Assembly: GCF_007565055.1 (NCBI RefSeq)
Contig: NC_044551.1
Span: 94,456,089-94,520,088 of the forward strand
Length of the DNA: 64,000 nucleotides
From: Rhinopithecus roxellana
Lineage: Eukaryota; Chordata; Mammalia; Primates; Cercopithecidae
Reading direction: 5' to 3'
A model generated the notes under the pieces. The model was not told the DNA's origin, made no database searches, and worked only from the letters and a program-made list of their open reading frames with translations. Positions within the stretch are counted from its first letter, which is position 1. Every line of letters starts with the position of its first letter. Shown here piece after piece: positions 1 to 11,400 of the stretch. The position numbers and the translations under genes were made by a program.

Positions 1-89
1 CAGACCATGGTACTTTTCTGTTCAAACCTCCATGAACTCTTTGTCACTCATAATTAGATATAAACATCCTACTTTGGTTTATATTTCTT

Positions 90-580
90 GACATGATCTG
101 GCCTCTCCACCCACTTTGAACATCTTCTGTCACTGGCCTCATCACTCATTCCATGCACCCATGGTGTCTGCAACACATCAATACTGCTCTTTCCTCTAAG
201 CAATTGCTTTTGCTTTTCTCTACACCTGGAAGACTATTCCAAAAAATGGCTCCATAATTTCTTCTCTACTTTATTTTATTCCTCTATGAAAATGTCTACC
301 AGAGAGTTGCCTGAAAACTCTATGGTAAAATCATATTCCCGCATCATACTGTATTTCCATACCCTGCTTACATTGCTTCATAAAATTGATTCCGATCTGA
401 TATTGTTTTCTGTGTGTGTTGTGTGTCTGTACTTCTGTATTTGCTTATTTTTTTCTCCTCCATTAAAGTGTAAGTATTATGGTGGCAGCAATATTGTCTA
501 TTGTGTCAGGTATTGCATCACCAGTGCCTGGTTCATAGCACTTGTTTAACAAATGAGAATGTGGATGGATGAATGCTTTT
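90..580 (+). mobile_element. L2 LINE, 3' end
   Basis: The stretch follows the order of the L2 3' end: a 'catgatctggcc' motif near 93, a pyrimidine-rich middle, a 'aaagtgtaagtattatggtgg' type segment near 465, then 'accagtgcctggttcatagca' and a terminal 'gaatgtggatggatgaatg'. These match the familiar L2 tail (transcript-like words for summary size, 'agtgcctggcacatag' and 'gaatgaatg'). It is old and heavily mutated. A short open frame at 286-549 lies inside it and has no coding support. Confidence 0.75.
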
Positions 581-831
581 GTTGCAGTGTAAGTTAAAAG
601 ACAGTGGAGCCATTTTTATAGGCTACCAGAAGCAATACAATATTTGGTACTAAGTCAAACGAGTAGAAGGACTCTGAAATGGTTTTGTTCTTATACAATT
701 GAAGAATCAAAAAGTTATTTTATGATATTATTTTCTTTAATAATATTTCTAATTTCTAATTAATTCATACATCTCCTGTAGCACATTGTAAAATAACTAA
801 TTAAAATGCAAGAACAAAAGGGAAATACATA

Positions 832-1520
832 TGTTGTCCAAAAGACCACCAGATGGTTAATTATTAACAGTAAAATGGAGAGCTTTATTGCTGACATTGG
901 TTTGCAAAATGGGAAGAGATAACAATCTCTGGTGTGTGCCAAAAGTGCTCTCTCTCAGAAAAGGGAAAAGGCAGGTAGTTTTGTGCCTCACAGGATCTGT
1001 TTCACACAGTAGAGTCATACATATTCACCAGGTTTGGGGGGAAATCTATAGATATTTATGAGGGAGTTGAGCTCATGAGCAATGGGTAAATGTATGTATA
1101 CTATACGTCCCACATTCACTTTGGAGTAAGATTTTAACATTAAAATTAGGTAGAATTTGGCTCTTAAAGTCAAAAGGTGAACTATAGGACACAAAGACAG
1201 TTTGTGTGCAGTCTATATAAGCTGACTGAAACTGACTTAAAGTCTGCATTTCCTTATCAGGAAAGAATATTTGTAAAGCCCTTCCTCTGTCCAATCAGAG
1301 TTGTAGTGGTCTGGTTTGTAAATCAGTGTTAAGAGGTGTCTTTACGTTTGCCTGATAGCTCTTTTTCTTACAGAGTTTAGCAAGAATGAGATTTTCTTAC
1401 AGCCAGAGGAATTTAGAGCTTTGCCATGCCAGCCAATTCCTGAACCCTCAACTCATAGCAAACATTTTTCCTTAACCTTGGGGTCCATCTTAGTTGATAA
1501 AGGTATGTCTGTTTTGTTCT
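832..1520 (-). mobile_element. Probable ERV LTR, antisense, family not assigned
   Basis: Read on the minus strand, this block looks like an LTR. It has a TATA-like 'cttatataga' region near 1215, an AATAAAG polyadenylation signal (plus-strand 'ctttatt' at 883-889) and a plausible 3' end in 'ggacaaca' at 832-840. The base composition is more mixed than its neighbours. I cannot name the family. The left boundary is better supported than the right. It could instead be another old repeat. Confidence 0.45.
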
Positions 1521-2998
1521 CTTAGACCACACATATATATCCAAGTTTATAACATGAGTTATTATTCACCTCCTATCTTTATTAGCTTGTGTACATCCAT
1601 TACTTATGACCCGGAACTGAGAGCCAAGTATTCATCCATGATTACTACATTGGTAGTAGCTAGATGAGTTATAATGTTTTGGTTATTTTTTTCTGTGATT
1701 ATTTTCTGTTATGTAAATTTGCATATGTTAACACAAAAATGTGTATGTGTGTGGGCATGTGCAGGTGTGTGTGTATATGTCTATGTGAATTTCTTTTGGG
1801 AAAAATGTTTCTAGTTTTTAGAACAAATTTAAAAGTCAATGTATAGAAACCCTTAAGAAATCCTATGGATATCTGATTTGAAGCACGTACTTGTTTTGTA
1901 GATATACAACATGTAAAACATAATTAAAAGCAAGATGAACATATGTATATAATTTGTAGGACTGGAAAATGGCCCGATGTGCAACGGTTAAGAAAGGACT
2001 GAGACAGCGAATCTTTTGGTTCAGGGTCTGGAAGTATGCAAGGAAGGTGAGTTGTTTCCTATTCAAGATTCTGAGACTAAGTTTGCTCCATGGAAAATGT
2101 GAAACTTCAGCTAAGGAAGTTTAGCTGAAGAAATGTCAGCTAACACAGGAAGAGATGGTTGTCTGGTTCATGTAGAATCTGACAACACTGTTTTCCTCTG
2201 CTACCTGAGGGCATAGCTCCATGAAGTGCATTGCCTACGGAAGATAAAAGGCAGAGACAAAGCCTTCAAAACAGGAATTGAGTAAGCACACACAGGCAGA
2301 GTGATTGGATTTGTGATGTCACGTGCTGACTCAAAGATGTGGCCCTTGAGGCTCCCAGTAAATAGAATCCTCAGGATATCAGACAAGAGTTGGGAAAAGA
2401 TGACAAGATAGAAGAGACTAGAAACAAATATATAGAAATGCGCACAAAATGAAACTTTAAACCGGAATTACATGAAGAAATAATAAGAATCAGAACTTGG
2501 ATTCACTGTAGGCGATATAAAAACATTCTCACATTTACAGAAACACAGAGAGCAGAGCTATCCACAGTCATACACTCACCACAAGTATTATTAATGAATT
2601 TATTTCATTAGGCAGAATATGCAAGCAAGTGTAAAGAACAATAATGGGCAGATCAATTCATTAATACCTAAAAAAGTAATAAGTCACGGACTTTGAAAAC
2701 ATATTAACAAATATATTAACAAATTTTCCTTGTAATTTTAAAAGCAAATGAACACTGTGGACCCCATAAAAAGAAAGAAATATGTACAGAGCTCAGGATT
2801 TTCTGGTGCTAAAGTATACTGAGATATATAAAGAAGAACAGGTAGAGATTCTGAGACATTTTAAACTTCTAGAAAATATAGCAAAATATAAATTTTAAAG
2901 AGACTTATATAGGCACTATAGGAAGAAACTATGTTTTACAGCTTCTAAGCCATCAGAGATAATGCTTCAGAGGGAAGTGTGTTTAAAAAGTTGCCTTG
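1521..2998. other. Unassigned non-coding stretch
   Basis: I recognise no gene or repeat family here. It holds a short GT-rich patch near 1740-1790 and a compact inverted repeat at 2105-2130. Open frames are short and lack any family resemblance. Confidence 0.5.
2105..2130. repeat. Short perfect inverted repeat (hairpin)
   Basis: The arms cttcagctaa (2105-2114) and ttagctgaag (2121-2130) are exact reverse complements. They are separated by the 6-base loop ggaagt. Nothing nearby suggests a terminator or a regulatory role. Confidence 0.8.
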
Positions 2999-3298
2999 GG
3001 CTGGGTAAGGTGGCTCATGCCTGTAATCCTAGCACTTCGAAAGGCCAAAGCAGGTGGATCACAGGTCAGGAGTTCGAGACCAGCCTGGCTAACATGGTGA
3101 AACCCCGTCTCTACTAAAAATACAAAAATTAGCTGGGCATAGTGGCACACGCCTGTAATCTTAGGTACTCAGGAGCCTGAAGCAGGAGAATTGCTTGAAC
3201 CTGGGAGGCAGAGGTTGCAGTGAGCCAAGATCACGCTCCTGCACTCCAGCCTGGGCGACAGAGCGAGACTCCATCTCAGAAAAAATAAATAAATAAAT
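2999..3298 (+). mobile_element. AluS with 13-bp target site duplication
   Basis: This is a full-length dimeric Alu. It runs from 'ggctgggtaaggtggctcatg', through the central A-rich linker after 'gtctctactaaaaatac', to 'gcgagactccatctc' and an (aaat)n tail. The target duplication aaaaagttgcctt occurs at 2985-2997 and 3299-3311. The 'gagttcgagaccagcctgg' and 'ggaggcagaggttgcagtgag' words fit AluS rather than AluY. Confidence 0.95.
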
Positions 3299-3399
3299 AA
3301 AAAGTTGCCTTTGGAAAAGTACATAATAGAAGAAATAAGACAAAACATGGGAATTTACATTCCTGCAAGACAACAGAAGATAAGAAAGAACACACAACT

Positions 3400-4055
3400 A
3401 TTCCTCCTTGCTACCCTCCACACAAACAACAAACAAACCATAGAAAAAATCACACACTTCATCACACTGACAGGTCAATAAAAAGAGGAATCTTATAAAT
3501 CAGTGCAGAATAGCTCCTTACAAACATCTTCCTAACTACAAAAGAAAAGACAGTAATTTACACTGGAGAAAGTTGGCAGACACTTCTCCAGCAAGAGATC
3601 CTGGTTAAACTCACAGCTAATGAGACATGTCAATACCATGTACCAGCTGATCTAAGGCACTTAGAAGAACACAGCATCAACTCTGTGATGTTCCTGCAAA
3701 TATTATGTGACCTAAATTATATCATGAGGAATGATCAGAAAGACCTAATTGAATGGACATCCCAGAAGTTATGCTATCTGCAACTCACTGCCAAATGATT
3801 CTGGAGAAAAAAAAGAGAGAGAGAGAGAAGGGAAGACATGTAGAGGAGATAAAAATGACAGAAGGGGAGAGAGAGAGAGAGACACAGAGAGAGAAAGGAA
3901 TAGAAAGAGAGGAAATAAGAGAGTTTGAGAGATAAAAAAAAATGGTAAAATACTTTGCATATGCAAGAAGTGGGGGAAGGGTATACGGAAAATTTACATA
4001 TTCTTGTAATTTTCCTGTAAGTGTAAAATTAAATAAAAATAAAAAAATTTAATCA
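3400..4055 (+). mobile_element. L1M-type LINE, 3' UTR end
   Basis: The order of motifs matches the 3' end of mammalian-wide L1M elements. 'tctgcaactcactgccaaatg' at about 3778 is followed by a purine-rich run, then 'gaagggtatacgg' near 3975, 'attcttgtaattttcctgtaag' near 4002, and an A-rich end. The left limit is approximate. An expanded GA tract sits at about 3808-3932. Confidence 0.75.
3808..3932 (+). repeat. GA-rich purine tract inside the L1M tail
   Basis: The segment consists mostly of gaga units interspersed with short A or G runs. L1M 3' ends commonly carry a (GA)n patch at this position, so this is an expansion of an element-borne microsatellite. A glutamate/arginine-rich open frame across it is compositional and not a gene. 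Confidence 0.8.
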
Positions 4056-5936
4056 TAAAGAAAACTGTAACATTAGAAAGAGAGCAATAATTAATGTTTT
4101 ACTTACATTTCTGTTTTAATTCATAAATAATAATCGTATATATTTATGGGGTACACTACAAAAGTTATAAGTATTTGAGGTGATGGATTTGTTAGTATTT
4201 ACACATTTTTAAAACTCATTTAGTAACATACTTAGACTAGGAGTTTAGTGTTTGTTTTAATGAGCTGGTTTTGGGGAAATACAGCATAAAACAAGAAGAA
4301 ATTAGATAATTTATAAATGAGAAGAAATTAGATAATTTATAAAATGGAAAATGCAAAGAACAAAACCACCAATATTTCAACAAGAATGTAAAACAATGAT
4401 GGACTTGTAGTCATGAATATATGCTCAAAGTGTAAAATTATAATTCATAATAGAACAAGAATAATTTTATAAATATATTATTGATAGAATTTAACCTGTT
4501 AAATGTTTTTCAACCAAGTATAAAATGAACCTGTTTTCTCAAACAGGAAGATAGCATTTAAAAATTGTTTATGTAGTGACTGACACAAAAGTATCAGTAA
4601 ATTAAAAAATGTAAATACACCACTGATTACATTGTCTGATCAAAACGAAATTAGTTCAAAAATTCAAAATCACACTTAAGCAAGTCATATTATGTTTAGA
4701 GATGTAAACATGTAATCCTAAAGAAAATATTTTGTAAGTTGACTTTAATGTTAGCATGAAAGTTACTCAAATATTATACAAAATAAGAATATTATAGACT
4801 TTTCTCATTTATAAACCTAAGTACAAATATGTCGACTTAAGTAGGAATCCATCAGGGGAGTAAATAACACGTTATTGTTATGTAAACATTTACTTCTAAC
4901 TTCTCATTTCCAGTCCTGTATATGAAAACGAAAACAAACAAAAAATCCTTTTCTTCTATCCCGAGAACAAGGAAAAAAAGAACAAAAAAAATCAACTCTC
5001 ATTAGATCCATTAGAGAACTGAGGTCACAGGGCACATTCTCACCTTGAACACTGGAGAAACAAGCTGATACAAACAACCATCGCTTAATGGAGCTATTAT
5101 TGGAAGGGATACTAAAGGCTAATTGATTAATTGCTTTAGAGTGAACATGGACAAGCGTAAGAGGATCATACTCCTGGAGAAACAGCCTTACTGAGGTCCT
5201 GCACTTTCATGAGTTATAACTTTAGGAGTCCCACCAGATGTTCACTGTAAGAATTGCAGAAACATTCCCTCATGTTTCCAGAGGTGAAGAAGAAAAAGTA
5301 ACAATTTAGAAATATACTTCTTCTGCATATTTTTTTTTAAGAAATGCATGTGAAATTTACAGTAAAGAATATGATGTATTTTTATTTTTGTAAATATGTT
5401 ACATATCTTTTACATCTGCAAATTTTCTAATAAACGTATGTGTGTGTGCATGTATATATGTATATTATATACATGTATGTAAACATCTTTTCCTGGAGAT
5501 GTGGTTAAACATTTACAAGATCATTGCGGCATACAGTTCTTGAAGTGAAGTTGGAAGTATTTTAACATATGCCTGACCTCAAGGAAAACTATTTTACCAG
5601 ATCCTAATTAACATGCATTTTACCAGAGCCTAATTAATGTGAAGAAAGGAAAACACTCACCTCCATCTCCTTCTAGCCTCTCTGTTTCACCCAACTGTAC
5701 ACCACCAAACAAACACAAAACCTGAGAAAAAGCTGCAAACGTCACAGCGCAGGAGGACAGACAGACCAAAAACCTGAGAACTAATCATAGGATTATGGAG
5801 AACATCGCCTCCTCCCACATGTCACTATATCATTAATAGGGATTTTGTAAATTTACAGGTATTACAGCTGAAAAGGTCTGCAAGGTTCTGGCCCTATTTA
5901 GGAAGAAGTCTCCAGGGTAACCCACATTCATCAAGA
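4056..5936. other. Unassigned AT-rich stretch
   Basis: No gene is visible. The first 200 bases include an L1-like phrase ('tatatatttatggggtac' near 4137). A 26-bp tandem duplication lies at 4295-4346. The part at 5020-5330 has a more even base composition and may be an old transposon or LTR that I cannot name. Confidence 0.45.
4295..4346 (+). repeat. 26-bp tandem duplication
   Basis: The unit starting gaagaaattagataattt occurs at 4295-4320 and again at 4321-4346. The copies are near-identical, which suggests replication slippage or a recent local duplication. Confidence 0.85.
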
Positions 5937-6365
5937 TGTTACCGGTGAAGGGTGTGCAGGTTCTTGGTGTCTTGAACAAATAACTGGACAAAGCACACAA
6001 AGCAAGGAAAGAATGAAGTAACAAAAGCAGAGATTTAATGAAAATGAAAGTATACTCCACAGTGTGGGAGCAGGCCCAAACAAGGGGTTCAAGGGCTCCG
6101 TTACAGAATTTTGGGGAGTTTACCCTCTAAAGGATTCCATTGGTTACTCAGTGTACGCCCTACGGAGAGGATGAAGTAAAGTTACAAAGTAATTTACTTG
6201 GTGTAAGTCCTATGGAGAGGATATGTCCTGTCATAGCTGTGAACTGTCTTATGTTCCCTGTCTCCAGACTCTATTTTCCTGTCTCAATGAGAGCTAATAA
6301 AGACCCACAAAATTGAAGCCACTGACATCTGCAGCTGCAGAAAACAGTGAACATACCCCAACTCC
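5937..6365 (-). mobile_element. Solo ERV1-like LTR, antisense
   Basis: Read on the minus strand, the sequence ends 'caccggtaaca'. It has an ATTAAA polyadenylation signal (plus-strand tttaat near 6033) and the typical LTR wording 'caagacaccaagaacctg'. The plus strand contains two diverged copies of a unit around 'ggagaggat' (near 6155 and 6214), typical of repeated U3 motifs. The 5' limit is approximate. No internal gag/pol sequence is attached. Confidence 0.6.
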
Positions 6366-6419
6366 CAGTGAGATAAACATAAAATCCTGCACTAAGATTT
6401 TATTTATCTTAGTTCCTTT

Positions 6420-8040
6420 TATTCAGAACATAATGTTTAGCATTCAACAAAAATTACAAGGTGTGTTAAAAAGCTGAAATTTTTTAAAAATTAAAAAGTC
6501 TGAAGAGACAGAAAAGCAACATAATCAGACTGAGATATGGTAACATTTTGGAATTTTTAGATCAGAAATTTAAATTATCTATTATAAATGTACAAAGGCC
6601 TCTAATGAAAAAGGTGGACCACAGGCAAGAATAAGTGGACAATGTAAGTAGAGAAATGGAGGTTCTAAGAAAAACTCAAAATGAAATGCTAGACCTGTTG
6701 TTTTACTTTCTTTTTAAAAATAAAATTTTGAAAGTCATTTTGACTTCTTTCTATGCAAGACTAAACATAAATTAAAGAAAACTATAGCAAAAAACGTCTA
6801 GATTCCAAGTCCCAGAAGCATTATTACAGTCCCCGTCATCTTCGGGAGGGTTTATAAGCAAAATGTTAGCCTGCTTGGGAATCAAGCTGAGGCCTTAAGA
6901 GAGGAAGATAATTGCTGGCATTCTTTTCTTTTATTTTTTTACGCTGTATCATAATAAAGACTCGTTACTTTAACCTTGTGCATTAAGAGTGATGAAAAGC
7001 TGTCTGAGAAAGACAATAAAAGCAGCAGATTTCCTACTGGAAACAATTCAAACCAGAAAAGAGTGGAGAAACATCTTTAAATGACTCAAATCATAAAGTG
7101 AACAATTTAGAATTCCATATCTCCCATATTATTCAAAAAAGTGAAATTATAATATTTTTAGATGTATGAAAGCTGAATGTATTCAGAAACAGCAGCTCTT
7201 CACTTGAAAAAATGTTAAAGACCTTCAAAAAAACAAACAAAATTATATCAGATGGAAATCTGGATCCATACAAAAGAAGAAATAGTACTGGAAATAGTAC
7301 AAATAAGGGTAAATATGTTTTTCTCATTTTACAACATTTTAAAAATCAATCAAATCTACAGAAAAACTAATAGCAATGCATTGTAGGGTTTACAATGTAG
7401 GGGTTTTCAGTTATATTTCCATATAACTGGAAAAGTTATATCAAAAAGGCTAGACATATGGAAATGAGCATAAATTATTATTAGGCTTTTTATGGTATAT
7501 GAGAAATATGTTACTTTGAGAAGGTGAGACATCTATACTATAAACTCCATAACAAACATAAACATGCGCACACACACGCACACACACACATACACGCACA
7601 CATACACAGCAATATTCACAAACGCAAGCATTATAGATAATAAAGGAACTAAAATGGAATCTTTAAAAGTACTCAACTGAATTGAAAGGAGGCAGAAAAT
7701 GGAGAAAATTATGCAACGTAATGGTACAAATAGAGAATATATAGAATGATGACAAATACAAAGCCAATCATATCAAAACTCATGTAAAATAGACATGCTT
7801 CAAAGACCTCAATTAAAAAAACAAGATTGTTAAATGAAGGAAATAGTTTGATCCAAGTATATTCTGCTGAAAAGATATCTGCTGTAAATATAAAGGCATA
7901 AATAAGTAAATAATACAAGTACAAAAAATCACAAAACACTATTAAAAATATTATGAAGAAACATGTTAAAATATTTCTATTGAAATTAATAGGAGATTTT
8001 TAAAATAAGTTTAATACAGGATATTTAAGATATCATAATC
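6420..8040 (+). mobile_element. Old L1M fragment: ORF1 region to start of ORF2
   Basis: The order fits an L1M: the ORF1-side phrase 'gaagagacagaaaagcaac' near 6502, the inter-ORF segment 'cagatggaaatctggatcc' near 7249, and the ORF2 beginning near 7800-7840 ('cctcaattaaaaaaacaaga', which corresponds to the conserved N-terminal endonuclease region). Every reading frame is broken. The expanded Alu at 8042 was inserted downstream of the ORF2 start. Confidence 0.65.
7564..7612 (+). repeat. CA-rich microsatellite (interrupted)
   Basis: A run of cacaca units is interrupted by cgca and taca. It lies in the old L1M fragment. Confidence 0.85.
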
Positions 8041-8041
8041 A

Positions 8042-8736
8042 GGCTGGGCACAGTGGCTCAAGCCTGTAAATCCCAGCACTTTGGGAGGCCAAGGTGGGTG
8101 GATCACATGAGATCGGAGGTTTAAGATAAGCCTGGGCAACATGGTGAAACCCCATCTCTACTAAAACTACAAAAAATTAGCGGGGCATGGTGGTGCATGC
8201 CTGTAGTCCCAGCTACTCAGGAGGCTGAGGCAGGAGAATCACTTGAACCCAGGAGGCGGAGGTTGCAGTGATCGGAGATAGTGCCACTGCACTCCAGCCT
8301 GGAGGCAGAGTGAGACTCCATCTCCAAAAAAAGAAAAAAAGAAAAAAGAAAAAGAATACCAAACCAAAAATAAATTAGCTGAGTGTGGTGGCAGCTGCCT
8401 GTAATCCCAGCTACTGAGGAGGATGAGGCAGGAGAATCACTTGAACCCAGGAGGCGGAGGTTGCAGTGATCCGAGATAGTGCCACTGCACTCCAGCCTGG
8501 AGGCAGAGTGAGACTCCATCTCCAAAAAAAGAAAAAAAGAAAAAAGAAAAAGAATACCAAACCAAAAATAAATTAGCTGAGTGTGGTGGCAGCTGCCTGT
8601 AATCCCAGCTACTGAGGAGGATGAGGCAGGAGAATCACTTGAACCCAGGAGGCGGAGGTTGCAGTGAGCCGAGATTGTGCCACTGCACTCCAGCCTGGGT
8701 GACAGAGTGAGACTCTATCTCAGAAAAAAATAAAAG
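8042..8736 (+). mobile_element. Alu with right arm tandemly expanded (198-bp period)
   Basis: A complete Alu starts at 8042. After its A-rich tail, the segment from the tail through the right monomer is repeated twice more. The words 'gaggcaggag' fall at 8227, 8425 and 8623, and 'gaatacc' falls at 8354 and 8552, so the period is exactly 198 bp. The total length of 695 bp equals about 300 plus 2 x 198. The copy flanks tcataatc (8033-8040) and tcataatc (8737-8744) indicate one insertion that later expanded inside. An antisense frame at 8217-8525 repeats the usual Alu-derived peptide and is not a gene. Confidence 0.9.
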
Positions 8737-8744
8737 TCATAATC

Positions 8745-9226
8745 TTGAAGAAAACAATGCCACAGTATCCTTAGTCACATTAAAATAAACTCCTAGGACA
8801 CCAAAGTTAGTGTCTTACACATTTTTAAAGAATAATATGGAGGCTTCATGTAAATGGCAATGAGTATTTCATTGTCCTTATTTTGACTTCTATTTTACTT
8901 CTGGTCCAGGGAATAAAAGGAGTAATATCTTCCATAAATTAAAAAAAAGAGTAGTGTTAAAATTTAATCTGAGGATAAATCCTTTGTCTTTTGGGTCATG
9001 AATCATATAATTAACTCTTTATCTAATACGATTCCATCTGGGACAACTTCCCTGACTCTATTTCACCAAAAAATGTATGATGTTGATATTTGTGTAAAGA
9101 TTAAATAAAAGTTTTTGCATGGGGTGCATGATTTTCATCATTGCTAACTAGATATGGTGTACTCAAACATATGACCATAGGTAAAACAAAAAAGAATGTA
9201 TTTCAAATGTATTTTTGCTCTCAGAT
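8745..9226. other. Unassigned AT-rich stretch
   Basis: No gene, repeat family or structured element is recognised here. Confidence 0.5.
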
Positions 9227-9330
9227 CTGAGAATTTGGGCAAGGTCATTTTCCTGTACTTCAACTTTTTCAATCGTGAAATGAGATTGATTTGTCTATAG
9301 CAGTGAAATTTTATAAATACAACCTTACTT
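9227..9330 (+). mobile_element. MIR SINE fragment
   Basis: The segment 'gaatttgggcaaggtcattttcc' near 9229 followed by 'gtgaaatgagattgat' near 9275 follows the MIR core order, in which a 'ttgggcaagtcactt' word precedes 'tctgtaaaatggggat'. It is diverged. Confidence 0.6.
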
Positions 9331-10019
9331 TGATTATAAAGATACATGTTTAATGGGAACTTTTTAAATGACTTTCATCAGAAGAAATATTTTTAATACC
9401 TCCTCTTTCAAAAACAGATCTATGAAAATATTCTAGTATATTTCTCTCTGAATGGGGCACTAGACTTTCCTAATTACTAACATTAAACTAATTATAAAAG
9501 AATTTTAATGTATTATAGTTTTTAAATATAAGTTAAAGTTGCTGTAATACGTTTATCTCTTTTTCTGTCATAATTAACGACTACTGTCAGGCATATTATG
9601 AATAAGCAGAATTCAATGTGATTTTTCCAAACTACACCAGACATTTAAACCTCCTGCATCTTCTGAGTAGATATATCTTGGATTGTGCATTAACATATAA
9701 AAGGATTGTAAGAAAAAAAATACAAAACGAGAAAAATACACGTTGTTTGACTCAAATGTCAAAATTATGTGAAAAGGAATATTGTAGCTCTACCTCTATA
9801 ATCAAAGGTAGTGTTTCCATACTCAGGCTCTCTGTTTTTCTACTATTGGTGGGTAATCTCAGGTTCAACGTTTTGAGAATGTTGTTCTTAAGATGATATT
9901 CTTTTAGATTTAGTACTTAACATGATCAAAGTAAAACAGTGTCCTTTGTTACAGTATCCTTTAAGCTGTCATAGAGTAACATGGATCTTCTTTTAGCCAA
10001 TTCGATAAATGTACCACTG
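9331..10019. other. Unassigned AT-rich stretch
   Basis: No recognised repeat. A 92-codon frame at 9618-9896 has no family resemblance and AT-driven composition. Confidence 0.5.
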
Positions 10020-11400
10020 CTATAGAAAAGACAATATGTTTATTAACCAATATTTACACAGATCTTACTACAAAGTAGGCATGATGTACTAGAAATGATA
10101 GAATGAGAAAGGCAGCTCTAATAGGGACTTGCACTTTAATCAACATAAATACAAACACAACAACAAAGTAAAATAATTTAGATTGGTGTTGCTAAGAACC
10201 ATAAGGAAAAAACAAGTCTGGATGGTAATGGAGATAATTTATGATAATTATCTGTGATAATCTGGAGAAGGAAAGCTTCTCTAATGAATGAAATGTTGGC
10301 TTCTCCGATGAACCTGAGAAGAAGGAAGAGCAAATTGTGGAGAGTTGGGAAGAGCATTCCCGGAGGAGGGATCAAAATTTTAAAAAAGCATGAGTAAGAG
10401 ATGAGATGTTTCATGAAATGGGAGGGAAGCCAATACATAACATAAAAAGGCAAAGTTAAAAACATAAAAGAGGAATTTTGAAAGATCTCTGAAATAGGGA
10501 AGAATCCAGAATCCAATGTGGAGCAGCTTGTCACTATGAAAATTAAAGAGGAATCCTGGGACTGATAATCCAGATGATATGGATGTCTGTGTGTGACCTT
10601 CAATATGCCTATTTTGAGATAATGGCATTTGGACTTGCCAACAAAAGATTTGGAGTTGAGAGTCCTCTCCATGAAGATGGTAATTGAAACCAATGGAAAA
10701 AAAAAATAAACAACACAGATAATGTGCATCAAATTTGGCCAAAAGTGAGTCCAGGACAGAATACATGAGAGTACCATTATTTAAAAGAAAGCCAGAGAAT
10801 AACCACTCTGAAAGGGGGACAGAGTGGGAATTGGCAGATACTTGTTTGAGGGATTCTGGAAAGAACAGAAAGCAATGGACTGTTTTAACACTGGGCACAG
10901 TGACTCACACCTTAATCCCAGCAATTTGGGAGGCTGAAGTGGCTGGATCACTTGAGGTCAGGAGTTCAAGACCCTTGGCCAACATGGCAAAATTCTGTCT
11001 CTACTAAAAATACAAAAACTAGCTGGGTGTGGTGATGGGTGCTTGTAATCCCAGCTACTCAGGAGGGTGAGGCAGGGAGAATTGCTTGAACCCAGGAGGT
11101 AGAGCTTGCAGTGGGCCTAGATCATGCCACTTAATTTCAGCCTGGGCAACACAGCAAGACTCTGTCGCTCCCCACCACACACACACACAAATAAAATAAA
11201 TAAAAAAGAAAAAAGAAAGAAAGCAATGGACTCTTTTTAAGAAGGTACTGATTTAGATTTAAAACGCATTTGACAATGTTCTAATGGTATGTGTTGAGGC
11301 TGGCTACCATTACAAGGCCAAAGTTCATTGACTTGTGAAGGCAGAAGCCAGATTGGCTGCTATTCTTGTAAATGCATGGGAGGAGATAAGTTTTAATGCT
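10020..11400 (-). mobile_element. Long L2 LINE fragment, antisense, split by an Alu
   Basis: Read on the plus strand, this follows reverse-complemented L2: 'aatatttacacagatcttac' near 10045, 'agcattcccggaggaggg' near 10352, 'atgcctattttgagataatggcatttgg' wording near 10605, and after the Alu 'gaagccagattggctgc' near 11345. Two overlapping minus-strand frames of 199 and 172 codons (10178-10777 and 10380-10898) lie in the L2. They are low in complexity and differ in frame, so I treat them as chance. Confidence 0.65.
10882..11217 (+). mobile_element. Alu, diverged, with 15-bp target site duplication
   Basis: The Alu body begins with a mutated 5' end and 'ctgggcacagtgactcacacc', runs through 'gtctctactaaaaatac', and ends in a CA/AAAT-rich tail. 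The duplication agaaagcaatggact is at 10867-10881 and 11218-11232. It interrupts the antisense L2. Confidence 0.9.

Noticed and set aside
286..549. 87-codon frame
   Set aside because: It is an L2 3' end. The run of cysteines and hydrophobic residues follows T-rich text.
1741..1790. GT-rich patch considered as a microsatellite
   Set aside because: It is too interrupted to call a tandem repeat.
3753..3966. Glu/Arg-rich and Ser/Leu-rich frames on opposite strands
   Set aside because: They translate a GA microsatellite in an L1M tail.
8217..8525. 102-codon minus-strand frame with a repeated peptide
   Set aside because: It is the usual antisense Alu peptide, duplicated because the Alu arm is duplicated.
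10178..10898. Overlapping 199- and 172-codon minus-strand open frames
   Set aside because: Both lie in an antisense L2 remnant, in different frames, with no motif. Length alone is not enough in this composition.
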